A stretch of DNA of 41,219 nt from an uncultured Selenomonadales bacterium (GTDB lineage Bacteria > Bacillota > Clostridia > Christensenellales > QALW01). The stretch is taken from assembly GCA_905200615.1 (NCBI GenBank), contig CAJKLB010000018.1, positions 1-41,219 on the forward strand, in the 5' to 3' direction. Within the stretch, counting starts at the first letter, position 1. Each line of letters opens with the position of its first letter. The notes below the pieces were generated by a model that saw only the letters and a program-made list of their open reading frames with translations, did not search any database and was not told the DNA's origin. This document shows, piece after piece, positions 17,178 through 24,679 of this stretch. A program made the position numbers and the translations under genes.

Positions 17178-17920
17178 AGCGGATACATTTGCGGATGCAT
17201 TTGTTTGAATACGGCATAATACTGAAAACCGCAGTTTACGGCCGCATCACGCAGCTCTTGGAGATGTGTGCCTACTTGTTCCGGTGCTTGCGCGCCTGAG
17301 CCTAACGTTATGAGTTCACCGCCAAGTTCCCGGTAACGCTTTAGGACCGAGAGGGACGGCATCAGCGTTTTGGCGCCCCAGGTTAATTCTAAGCCTTTTC
17401 CCATAAAAACAGCGCGCATCAGAATATTATCAAGAATATCAGGAAATTCGCGCCATTCAAGGGAAGGGGAAGGGTAGTAAGCATATTTACTTACATAGGT
17501 TATATGACCTAAAACCGAGTATTCAAAAGCGGCATCCAGAGAATCAAACACGCATTCAAGATAGTTGCTGTAGGCTTCAGAGCGGCTTTGATGCGTATAA
17601 TATTCCATCGCGCGCAGAGATTTTCCGTTTACACTGTGAACGGAATTAATAACATAATCCGGCGAAAGTCCCGCGGTGAGCATGGCCATGCTTGCGTGTG
17701 TTTCCTGAGAAAATTCAATTTCAAGCCCGGTTAAAAGCTGGATATCGGCATATGCTTTTGCTGAATTCACCGGCTTTTTGAAAAGCGGCTGTTCTGATAG
17801 AGAAAAGGGGTGAATCAAGCAGCACCCGGCCAGACCCTGTTGTTTTGCCTGAGCACAGTATTCCTGCGTGTTTTCTGTATCCCGGGGGATGTTTATATGA
17901 CAATCAAACAACATTTTCAT
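17174..17920 (-). CDS. PHP-domain (HisK histidinol-phosphatase-like) protein with degenerate metal site
   Basis: This protein of about 248 residues follows the HisK-type PHP fold. HSV (His95), TGLEIE (Glu67), GHITYVSKYA (His139) and the closing block YRELGGELITLGSGA align with the family. Several metal ligands are altered: the opening HxH is HIN (residues 8-10), the usual TDH is LIH (35-37), and the final SDAH is SGAQ (208-211). Activity as a phosphatase is therefore doubtful, and a binding or regulatory role is possible. I chose the ATG at 17920 because it overlaps the upstream stop as ATGA; an upstream in-frame ATG (17941) lies inside the previous gene. No his genes are nearby. Confidence 0.75.
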   Translation of the reverse strand: MKMLFDCHINIPRDTENTQEYCAQAKQQGLAGCCLIHPFSLSEQPLFKKPVNSAKAYADIQLLTGLEIEFSQETHASMAMLTAGLSPDYVINSVHSVNGKSLRAMEYYTHQSRSEAYSNYLECVFDSLDAAFEYSVLGHITYVSKYAYYPSPSLEWREFPDILDNILMRAVFMGKGLELTWGAKTLMPSLSVLKRYRELGGELITLGSGAQAPEQVGTHLQELRDAAVNCGFQYYAVFKQMHPQMYPL

Positions 17921-18762
17921 TTTACCGGCATCCAATCCCATGTTTCACAAGCTTCCTGCCAAATAGCGTCGTCAAGCGGATGGGAGGAAGCGTTTTTTAC
18001 TTTGGCCAGGTTGAATACAAAACGAGCAAAGCTGATAATGTACATTTTTCCTTCGCTCATTTCACGAAACGCAATTTTACCCCAGATGTTGGTATCCCAC
18101 AGATTGCGGTCCATATATTCCTGTTTGATTTTTTTGCCGTCGTAATACACGTGATTCAACTCAAAGGAAAATTGTCCTGCCGATAGGTTCAGCAGCGCAT
18201 AGTCCGCGCGAAAAGCTTCTCCTTTCTGGCTTAAGCCTACAGAACCGGGATTCATCACTAATTTTTCGCCGTTTAAATAGGAAAACTGATAGTGATTATG
18301 TCCGCAGAGAAGAATCGGCTCCTCGATGGCGTTCATACATTCCTGCAGACGTTGTGTATTGTTATGATACAAAAGTTCGCGAATGGAAAAAGGCGAACCG
18401 TGAACCATCCTGGCGGAAAGCGTGTCCGCTTTTACCGTTTGCTGCTGCGGCAGAGACGCAAGCAATTCTTTTTGCCGGGGCGTCATAAATTTCAGCGATT
18501 CCCGCATAAATTGCCATTGTTTGGCAGTTTGTGTTTCGGAAAAACCGGTAAAATGACGGCAGGCAAGCTCTTCACGGTTTCCCTGAATCATTACGGGATT
18601 CAGCTCAGCAAGAATGTCCAGTACTTTATCAGGACAAGGACCGTCGCCGATGTTATCACCAAGCACCAGCACTTTATCATAGCGCCGGGAACTTGCATGA
18701 TCCAGTACAGCTTTCAGTGCAATATTGTTGCCATGAATGTCAGAAAGTACAAGAAATTTCAC
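17917..18762 (-). CDS. Metallophosphoesterase with C-terminal extension
   Basis: The protein has about 281 residues. The first 200 form a YfcE/calcineurin-like phosphoesterase: LSDIHGN (6-12), LGDNIGDG, QGNREE, MVHGSP and CGHNHYQF, followed by MNPGSVG. The motif usually written GNHE/GNCD is GNRE here. The last 75 or so residues are an extra helical segment without a recognised family. The start is GTG at 18762, with GAGGAG formed by the last codons of lepB 8 bp upstream; an in-frame GTG/ATG further upstream lies inside lepB. Its stop overlaps the next ATG. The substrate is unknown. Confidence 0.85.
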   Translation of the reverse strand: MKFLVLSDIHGNNIALKAVLDHASSRRYDKVLVLGDNIGDGPCPDKVLDILAELNPVMIQGNREELACRHFTGFSETQTAKQWQFMRESLKFMTPRQKELLASLPQQQTVKADTLSARMVHGSPFSIRELLYHNNTQRLQECMNAIEEPILLCGHNHYQFSYLNGEKLVMNPGSVGLSQKGEAFRADYALLNLSAGQFSFELNHVYYDGKKIKQEYMDRNLWDTNIWGKIAFREMSEGKMYIISFARFVFNLAKVKNASSHPLDDAIWQEACETWDWMPVK

Positions 18763-18766
18763 AGGA

Positions 18767-19888
18767 TTACTCCTCAATAGAACCAAAATTGGAAAAGGGA
18801 AATAAAATACAGCGTGCTTTTCCTATCACAAGATCTTCAGCAATGGGGCCGATAAAGCTTTTTCGGCTGTCGGTAGAATTGTTTCGATTATCGCCCATAA
18901 CAAATACATATCCCGCCGGAACGAGCACTTCTTCCATATCATTTCGTGGCGCTTCTTTTATATAAGGCTCTTCCAGAGGCACATTGTTTACATATACAAT
19001 GCCGTTTTGTATTTTTACGGTTTCGCCGCCTAAGGCAATAACGCGTTTTACATAATAATTGGGATAATTTTCATTATCGAATTTGCATACAATTACGTCA
19101 CCGTGTTCAATTTCATGAAAATAATAGCTATAGCGTGTAACCAGAATTTTTTCATTATTCTGCAGGGTAGGTTCCATACTGGGACCGTCTACCGTAGCCA
19201 GTACAAAGACAAAACTTCGCAGCAAAAAAGCCAATATCAGCGCTACGATTATGGTGATACCGAAACTTATGATATTTCGTTTCATCCTTTCTTTTTTGGG
19301 ATTCCTGTCTGTAGGCAAGGACAGACGATGGCGAATATGCTCTCCCTTCTTGCCTTTATAGAGATAGGGCGTTTCAAAGGAAGGAAGAACACTTTTGTTT
19401 TTTATTTCGCGGAACTCCACTAATTGATTGGTAATATTGTTATCTTCAGAAGAGAATGAATCCGTGTGCGCCGGGGATTCTGTTTTTTGCTCTTCCTGCG
19501 CGTTTTTTTCATCGTAAGCGATATCAAATTGCGGAATATAATAATCGGTTTCCGTTTCCTCTTTCTCTTTTTGAGCAGAAAGAACAGTGCCGGAGGTTAT
19601 TTCCGTTGCTGTATTTTCTGCTTCCGTGCTTTGCTCTTCGGGTTCCTCAACTGCTGGGGTGGGGGTTGGTTCAGGTGTTAATTTTTCAACTTCTTCTTCA
19701 GCTGCGTAATCGACGGATTCCTCTGTGTCCTGTGAAAAAAGAGTACCGGAAATTTCTTGATCAAAAATAGAAAACTGACCGGTTACATTTCCTTGGACTT
19801 CGTTTACGGCCTGATCTTCTGCTTGTCCGTCTGATGTGTTCTTTTCTGTGTTCATGATATCGTTTGATAAATCTGTTTGTTTAGTCAT
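18767..19888 (-). CDS. lepB: Signal peptidase I with long acidic N-terminal extension
   Basis: The 373-residue protein is a type I signal peptidase at residues 205-373. It has one membrane helix (about 206-229), the catalytic Ser237 in DGPSMEP, Lys281 in YYVKRVIAL and the box MGDNRNNSTDSR (331-342). It cleaves signal peptides of secreted proteins on the outer face of the membrane. Residues 1-200 form an acidic, Glu/Thr/Pro-rich, probably disordered cytoplasmic segment, then a basic stretch (KGKKGEHIRHRL, NPKKERMKR) just before the helix. Typical Firmicutes SipS-type enzymes are about 180-190 residues, so this tail is unusual. The start overlaps the DUF951 stop by 8 bases. Confidence 0.93.
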   Translation of the reverse strand: MTKQTDLSNDIMNTEKNTSDGQAEDQAVNEVQGNVTGQFSIFDQEISGTLFSQDTEESVDYAAEEEVEKLTPEPTPTPAVEEPEEQSTEAENTATEITSGTVLSAQKEKEETETDYYIPQFDIAYDEKNAQEEQKTESPAHTDSFSSEDNNITNQLVEFREIKNKSVLPSFETPYLYKGKKGEHIRHRLSLPTDRNPKKERMKRNIISFGITIIVALILAFLLRSFVFVLATVDGPSMEPTLQNNEKILVTRYSYYFHEIEHGDVIVCKFDNENYPNYYVKRVIALGGETVKIQNGIVYVNNVPLEEPYIKEAPRNDMEEVLVPAGYVFVMGDNRNNSTDSRKSFIGPIAEDLVIGKARCILFPFSNFGSIEE

Positions 19889-20081
19889 GGTTATTGCCTT
19901 CCGCTTTTACAATATTTTTCGTGCGCTTTTTACATTCCTCTCGGTCAAGCATAATGATTCTGCCGCAAGTATTGCATTTTAATTTGATATCTGCCCCCGT
20001 ACGAACGCATTGCCAGCTGTTACCGCCGCAGGGATGCTTCTTTCGGGTAATTACTGTATCGCCGAGTTCAATTTGGAACAT
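19881..20081 (-). CDS. DUF951 family zinc-ribbon-like small protein
   Basis: This 66-residue protein matches DUF951 (YyzM-like): FQIELGDTVITRKKHPCGGNSWQCVRTGADIKLKCNTCGR, then MLDREECKKR. Two Cys pairs (C18...C25 and C36-x2-C39) could bind zinc. In Bacillus a homologue lies in the chromosomal region near noc/spo0J, and its function is unknown. It is the first gene of the operon with lepB, with a GGTGATC ribosome binding site before the ATG. DUF951 has high sequence conservation despite its size, so I am confident it is a real gene. Confidence 0.88.
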   Translation of the reverse strand: MFQIELGDTVITRKKHPCGGNSWQCVRTGADIKLKCNTCGRIIMLDREECKKRTKNIVKAEGNNHD

Positions 20082-20120
20082 AGGATCACCGCTTTATATT
20101 GATTTATATTGATATTACAC

Positions 20121-20149
20121 ATTATAGCAAAAAAACCGCTTTTTTTCAA
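20121..20149 (-). promoter_or_regulatory. Promoter of the DUF951-lepB-dusB operon
   Basis: On the minus strand TTGAAA (20149-20144) and a perfect TATAAT (20126-20121) are separated by 17 bp, about 40 bp before the DUF951 start. It lies only a few bases downstream of the M20 peptidase stop (20157). A short direct repeat, TTTATATTGA twice, covers the probable leader at about 20093-20112. Confidence 0.8.
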
Positions 20150-20156
20150 ATGGAAA

Positions 20157-21986
20157 TTATAAGCGCGTAAGCTCTGTAACGGCGCAGGCAAACATTTTGG
20201 CGCTTAACAGCAGATTCTCAATATCTGCTGCTTCATTTGCCTGATGGGCTTGATCCGGTTCTTGCGGAAATTGAATACCGAAAGCCACGGCTTTTCCCGG
20301 CAGCGCGCGCGCATAGGTTCCTCCTCCGATGGCAAGCGGAGCGTCGTCTTTTTTGGTATATTGCTTATATACCTTCATCAGGGTTTGTACCAAAGGCGCG
20401 CTTTCCTCTACATGGTGCGGCGCCTGAGCATGCTCTATCTCACAATCCCATTGAGAGGGGATTGCTTTTTGCAGCGCCGCGGAAATATCTTCTAACTGAT
20501 ACGAGACAGGATAACGAATATCCAAAACAACCCGGCAGGAATCATCCCGCATATCATCAAAAAGGTCATTTTTTCCGATATAGCACATGCCCAGGTTTAC
20601 TGTCAATGCACCGGAAGCTTCATCCGAAAGTATTAAATTTACACCGCTTCCGTCACTTTTATCCACAAAAAGCGAGAGCATATCTTGTATAAATTTTTCT
20701 TGACTGCCTCCTAAATGCAGCGCTTCAAGGAAGCGGAATAATGAAAACAGCGCGTTTTTGCCTTTCTCGGGCGTAGAGCCGTGCGCACTGACGCCGGTAG
20801 CTTCAATGGTAAGCATATTTCCTTTGGCGGAAAAGCTGATTCCGGCGGAGTGAACGTCATATTCCGTTAAAATGGGATAAAGGCGGTCAATATTCCCGAT
20901 TACTGTGGCGCAAGCATGATCCGGAACCATATTCGGCCGCAGTCCGCTTTTGATATATAACTGGTAATTGCCCTCAGAAAGGCTTGTCGTCATTGTAAAC
21001 TGCGCAATTCCTTTTTCGGTAATAATGACCGGAAATTCTGCATCCGGTGTAAAAGCCATATCAGGAATTTCATCGATCTTGGTATAATGTTCCATACAGC
21101 CCCATCCGCTTTCCTCATCACAGCCAAAAATCAACCTTACCCGGCAGGGTACCTTTTCAAGAGCCTCCTGTACCGCGGCTACGGCATAGATGGCGGCAAC
21201 GGCAGGGCCTTTATCATCTACTGCGCCGCGGCCGATTATTTGACCTTCTGAAAAAACAGCTTCAAACGGATTACTGTTCCAGCCTTCCCCGGCGGGCACT
21301 ACATCTAAATGGCACAGAATACCGATCAACTTGCTTCCGCTGCCGATTTCAGCCCAGCCACAGTAATTGTCTAAATTTTTTGTTTTCATTCCCAATTTAC
21401 TGCATATTTCCAGCGTCTTTTCCAGTACCTGAGCACAGGCCTCGCCGAAAGGCATTCCTTCTTTGGGGGCGCTTTTTACTGAAGGAATGGCGATCAGCTG
21501 CTGCAGTGCGGTTAATATTTCTTTTTGGTTTTGCAAAATGAAAGCATCCGTTATACTTGAAGACAAAAGACTGCCGCGCATGGTATCATCCAATGCCGCA
21601 CAGTACTGCTTTTCCCCGCAGCATATGGTATACGGGGTATATCCGCGGGGGAGCAGACAGATACCATGACGCCCCGGAGCAATAGAGGTAATGGCGTCTT
21701 TTTTTATTTTTACGGTCTTTACCGTTCTTTTGCCGATGATTTGATCAATGGTAAGCCAGTTTCCTTTTAACGTATAAACATAGCAGGACTGGCTGGGCTT
21801 AAAAAGGAAGTAACCAATCAATAAAAATAAAAGAAGCGCAGCAAAGGAAGCACCCGATGATCCCAGAAAACGGTCCGCGTAGGCAAGAAGAATGCAAAGT
21901 GCCACAAGCATCAACAATATTGCCAGAATCAGCAAAATTGTTTTGGCGGCAGAAGGCTTTTTAGGCTCGCATTTTTGAATATACAT
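20157..21986 (-). CDS. M20 dipeptidase (PepV/Sapep-like) fused to an N-terminal membrane and PH-like domain
   Basis: The 609-residue protein has two membrane helices (about 15-37 and 45-63). A beta-rich, possibly PH-like segment follows (about 66-145, with LTIDQIIGKRTVKTVKIKKDAI). From residue 150 on it is a PepV/Sapep-type M20 zinc dipeptidase. The metal and catalytic residues are intact: His226 in CHLDVVPAG, Asp258 in GAVDDKG, Glu291/Glu292 in CDEESG, Asp315 in PDAEFP and His581 near the end. PepV normally has about 460-470 residues and is cytoplasmic, so the N-terminal 150 residues look like a second gene fused in frame. AGGAGG before the ATG supports the start. The topology suggests the peptidase is on the cytoplasmic face. 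Confidence 0.88.
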   Translation of the reverse strand: MYIQKCEPKKPSAAKTILLILAILLMLVALCILLAYADRFLGSSGASFAALLLFLLIGYFLFKPSQSCYVYTLKGNWLTIDQIIGKRTVKTVKIKKDAITSIAPGRHGICLLPRGYTPYTICCGEKQYCAALDDTMRGSLLSSSITDAFILQNQKEILTALQQLIAIPSVKSAPKEGMPFGEACAQVLEKTLEICSKLGMKTKNLDNYCGWAEIGSGSKLIGILCHLDVVPAGEGWNSNPFEAVFSEGQIIGRGAVDDKGPAVAAIYAVAAVQEALEKVPCRVRLIFGCDEESGWGCMEHYTKIDEIPDMAFTPDAEFPVIITEKGIAQFTMTTSLSEGNYQLYIKSGLRPNMVPDHACATVIGNIDRLYPILTEYDVHSAGISFSAKGNMLTIEATGVSAHGSTPEKGKNALFSLFRFLEALHLGGSQEKFIQDMLSLFVDKSDGSGVNLILSDEASGALTVNLGMCYIGKNDLFDDMRDDSCRVVLDIRYPVSYQLEDISAALQKAIPSQWDCEIEHAQAPHHVEESAPLVQTLMKVYKQYTKKDDAPLAIGGGTYARALPGKAVAFGIQFPQEPDQAHQANEAADIENLLLSAKMFACAVTELTRL

Positions 21987-22021
21987 GGGGGGACCTCCTA
22001 TTCTTTTCCGATAAAAATATT

Positions 22022-22609
22022 TTAAGAATCCAGCGCGGATAAATACAGCCTGAGCGCCTCGGTGTGATCCGCACCGGCAAGCAGAATACCGTATACTTCA
22101 CTTTGCGCCGAGAATAGTGTCGCGTCATATTCGGTGACGGCAAGATGACGGAAGGGGAAAGCATATACGGTATCGTTCATGCTGCATTTTTCCTTATATT
22201 CTTCAGGAATTTCCAGCGAAAGAGGCGCAATGATATTCATTTGATACACAGTTTCAAGCATTGTTTCGGGGACAATGATCATTTCGGCATTTCGGCTTAA
22301 GGCTAAATAAGTAAGGTAATCTACCATGGTATAGTTTTCAACTGTTTTTATATAATCTTGGGCAGAAGCCGAATCCAGCGAGGAGATTCCTACGTGTTTT
22401 ACGTTGGTAACCGAAGAAATGTTTTTGCGAAGCTGGCTTTCATTGCCCATGGAAATCGTGACATCCACAAGAATAATTTCAATACCATTCTTTGCCGATT
22501 GCAGCTGGGAAATAATATTTGAAAGATTGGTGGTCAGCAGGCAAATGATAATGTAAAGAGTTATCAGAATACCAATACAATGAGAAAGCGCGTATTTTAT
22601 ATGGTTCAT
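22022..22609 (-). CDS. Membrane-anchored half-SBP-like protein B
   Basis: I do not recognise the family. The protein has about 195 residues: a membrane helix at 11-28, then an extracytoplasmic alpha/beta domain. EMIIVPETMLETVYQMNIIAPL (109-130), followed by TVYAFP (147-152) and a short tail GILLAGADHTEALRLYLSAL, resembles the hinge and peptide-substrate parts of extracellular solute-binding proteins. It matches the neighbouring protein at nearly the same residue numbers. The start is ATG at 22609, overlapping the upstream stop (ATGA) with GGAGGT 8 bp upstream; a TTG at 22618 is also open. It is upstream of the membrane M20 peptidase in the same operon. Confidence 0.7.
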   Translation of the reverse strand: MNHIKYALSHCIGILITLYIIICLLTTNLSNIISQLQSAKNGIEIILVDVTISMGNESQLRKNISSVTNVKHVGISSLDSASAQDYIKTVENYTMVDYLTYLALSRNAEMIIVPETMLETVYQMNIIAPLSLEIPEEYKEKCSMNDTVYAFPFRHLAVTEYDATLFSAQSEVYGILLAGADHTEALRLYLSALDS

Positions 22610-23274
22610 TGGCCGCAACCTCCAAAAAGCCGTTCGATTACCTGGCGTGCAAGAGCTTCGTGACTGGTTCCCTTATACAGCACGGCAATTACTCGCGGTG
22701 GAATTTCCTCATTTTCTGTCTCATAGGAGGAGGTATCGGCGGAAGAGAAAGATAGCAGCTCATTTTGATCTGCCTGGGAAGAGTTCAAGCGATACAGACC
22801 TTCCGCGGTAAGACCGGTGATATCAATTCCGTAGATGTTCCCGTCTGTTCCGCGCAGAGCGCGGTCACCGTATCCGCAGGGCTCTAGGGGAAGAAGAAAA
22901 TCGTTTTTCAGCATGGTATCATAAAAAGCGGTGTTATTTAAAAGAAGAATATCACCTTGTTTATTGCCAAGACGCGTTATAATTTGCTGCCAGCCGTTTT
23001 CGGTAGTAATGGTAATCGTTTCGTTTCCGGTTTGGTGTGTAAAATATACTGAGACCTCGAACCCCGGCATTTCGGGGAATAAGGCTTGCAGATTTTTTGC
23101 CCATATTTCGCCGCTTGAACCGGAGATATTGGTTTGATACGCCAAGAAAATGATTCGATCGCGGTTGGTTATAAAGTAATTTTCACGCATAGAAAAAATT
23201 ACAAAAGTAAGCGCGCAAACCAAAAGAATGGCGAGAATCCAAACAGGAAGCTTTTTTATAAGCAGACGTCTCAT
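22606..23274 (-). CDS. Membrane-anchored half-SBP-like protein A
   Basis: The protein has about 222 residues and no family I can name with certainty. It has an N-terminal basic stretch and membrane helix (10-28). The outside domain has the strand-helix unit DILLLNNTAFYDTMLKND (108-125), FLLPLE and NIYGID (146-151), like solute-binding proteins where such a segment precedes the ligand cleft. The C-terminal VIAVLYKGTSHEALARQVIERLF parallels protein B. I chose the ATG at 23274 with GGGA about 10 bp upstream; an in-frame start at 23325 lies in the promoter. It leads the three-gene operon with protein B and the M20 fusion. Confidence 0.7.
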   Translation of the reverse strand: MRRLLIKKLPVWILAILLVCALTFVIFSMRENYFITNRDRIIFLAYQTNISGSSGEIWAKNLQALFPEMPGFEVSVYFTHQTGNETITITTENGWQQIITRLGNKQGDILLLNNTAFYDTMLKNDFLLPLEPCGYGDRALRGTDGNIYGIDITGLTAEGLYRLNSSQADQNELLSFSSADTSSYETENEEIPPRVIAVLYKGTSHEALARQVIERLFGGCGQ

Positions 23275-23295
23275 TTTATCATTTCCCAAAAATAA

Positions 23296-23323
23296 GATAT
23301 TCAGTACCAAAGTACTGAATATC
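23296..23323. promoter_or_regulatory. Perfect 12+12 bp inverted repeat at the half-SBP promoter start site
   Basis: GATATTCAGTAC (23296-23307) and GTACTGAATATC (23312-23323) are exact inverted repeats with a 4-base centre. On the minus strand it begins right after the -10 box, so it would cover the transcription start. That fits a repressor operator. It could instead be a terminator hairpin for rmuC, since a T-rich stretch (TTATTTTT) follows it on that strand. Confidence 0.7.
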
Positions 23324-23352
23324 ATTATACTATATTATTGTTTTGATGTATA
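23324..23352 (-). promoter_or_regulatory. Promoter of the half-SBP / M20 operon
   Basis: On the minus strand TATACA (23352-23347) and a perfect TATAAT (23329-23324) have a 17 bp spacer. The -35 box matches the consensus at four of six positions. Confidence 0.6.
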
Positions 23353-23361
23353 GAAAATTTT

Positions 23362-24660
23362 TTATTCTTCACTGTTTTCCGCTTGACTGATTTCACTGCC
23401 GAACGCTTCGGTTTGCTCCTGCAGCGCGAAAGAATCCGCTTTACCTAAAAGATTGTCGATTTTATAATACCGTTTTGTTGCGTCTTCAATGTTGGCGCTG
23501 GCGTCGTCCAGACGGCGCTTTGTTTTTTCCAGCAGATCTGCAAATTTTCCGAAATTACTTTTAATTTTGGTGAGCAGAACGGTAATTTCACTGGTGCGCT
23601 TTTGAATGGCAAGCGTTTTAAAGCCTAACTGAAGACTGTTCAAAAAGGCACCCAGAGTAGTGGGACCGGCAACGGTAACGCGATATTCTCGCTGCAGCTG
23701 TTCGCAAAGTCCGCTTCTTCGTGCAACTTCGGCATAGAGTCCTTCAATGGGAAGATACATAATTGCAAAATCCGTTGTATACGGCGGGGCAATATATTTA
23801 TCTCGGATCGTGCGGGCACAGGTTTTTATGGATAGATCCATTTGCTTGGAAGCGTTTTCCGCGGCGGCGGCATCTCCTTTTTCCGAAGCGTCGCACAGGC
23901 GGATATATTGTTCAATGGGAAATTTACAGTCAATAGGCAGATAGACGATATTGTTATTTTCATTGTTGGGCAGACAAATACAAAATTCTACGATATTGTT
24001 TGAGCGCGGAACCGGCTTTACATTCTTTTTGTATTGCTCAGGGGTAAGTAGTTGATCCAGCAGGTTTTCTAAGGATACTTCACCCCAAGTACCGCGGACT
24101 TTTACATTGGTAAGCGCGCTTTTTAAGTCACCTACGCTGGAGGCGAGCGTTTGCATTTCGCCCAGCCCTTTGTATACATTCTCCAGCTGCTTGCTTACGG
24201 AGGAAAAACTTTCGGAAAGCCGTTTTTCTAAAGTAGAGTTGAGTTTTTCATCTACGGTCTGACGCATTTTTTCCAATTTTTCGGCATTATCTTTTTGCAG
24301 AGAAGTGAGATTGTTTTCCATGGTTTGGCGCATATCGTTCAGCTGGCGTCGGTTGTTCTCACTCATATCCCGAAAAGCCTGGGAAAAACTTTCCATTTGG
24401 TTTTGCAGCACTGTAGTCAGACGAGAGGTTCCGTCGTTCACTGTGGAAATATGATTGGTAAGAGTAGTGCTCAGTTCTTGGCGCAGATCACTGTTTTGCC
24501 GAAGGAGAAAGGATTTCAACTCCTCATTTTCTTTCTTCAATGCCTGCTTTAATTCTTCATTTTTTGCATTTTGGGCTGAAATGCGGCGCAGCGCCGCCGC
24601 CTGTAATAGAATAGCGATAATTCCCAAAATAAAGATAGATAAAAGTATGATGTAGTCCAT
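23362..24660 (-). CDS. rmuC: DNA recombination protein RmuC
   Basis: The 432-residue protein has an N-terminal membrane helix (3-22), a long coiled coil (about 25-190, rich in Glu/Lys/Gln/Leu heptads), then the RmuC nuclease-like domain with RGTWGEVSLENLLDQLL (about 190-206), DCKFPIEQY and FAIMYLPIEGLYAE. RmuC limits recombination at DNA inverted repeats in E. coli; its biochemical activity is not settled. Length and domain order are normal. It follows the ABC exporter genes by 19 bp and ends that operon. A Glu-rich tail closes the protein. Confidence 0.92.
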   Translation of the reverse strand: MDYIILLSIFILGIIAILLQAAALRRISAQNAKNEELKQALKKENEELKSFLLRQNSDLRQELSTTLTNHISTVNDGTSRLTTVLQNQMESFSQAFRDMSENNRRQLNDMRQTMENNLTSLQKDNAEKLEKMRQTVDEKLNSTLEKRLSESFSSVSKQLENVYKGLGEMQTLASSVGDLKSALTNVKVRGTWGEVSLENLLDQLLTPEQYKKNVKPVPRSNNIVEFCICLPNNENNNIVYLPIDCKFPIEQYIRLCDASEKGDAAAAENASKQMDLSIKTCARTIRDKYIAPPYTTDFAIMYLPIEGLYAEVARRSGLCEQLQREYRVTVAGPTTLGAFLNSLQLGFKTLAIQKRTSEITVLLTKIKSNFGKFADLLEKTKRRLDDASANIEDATKRYYKIDNLLGKADSFALQEQTEAFGSEISQAENSEE

Positions 24661-24679
24661 AAAATCCTTTCTGTGTTAT

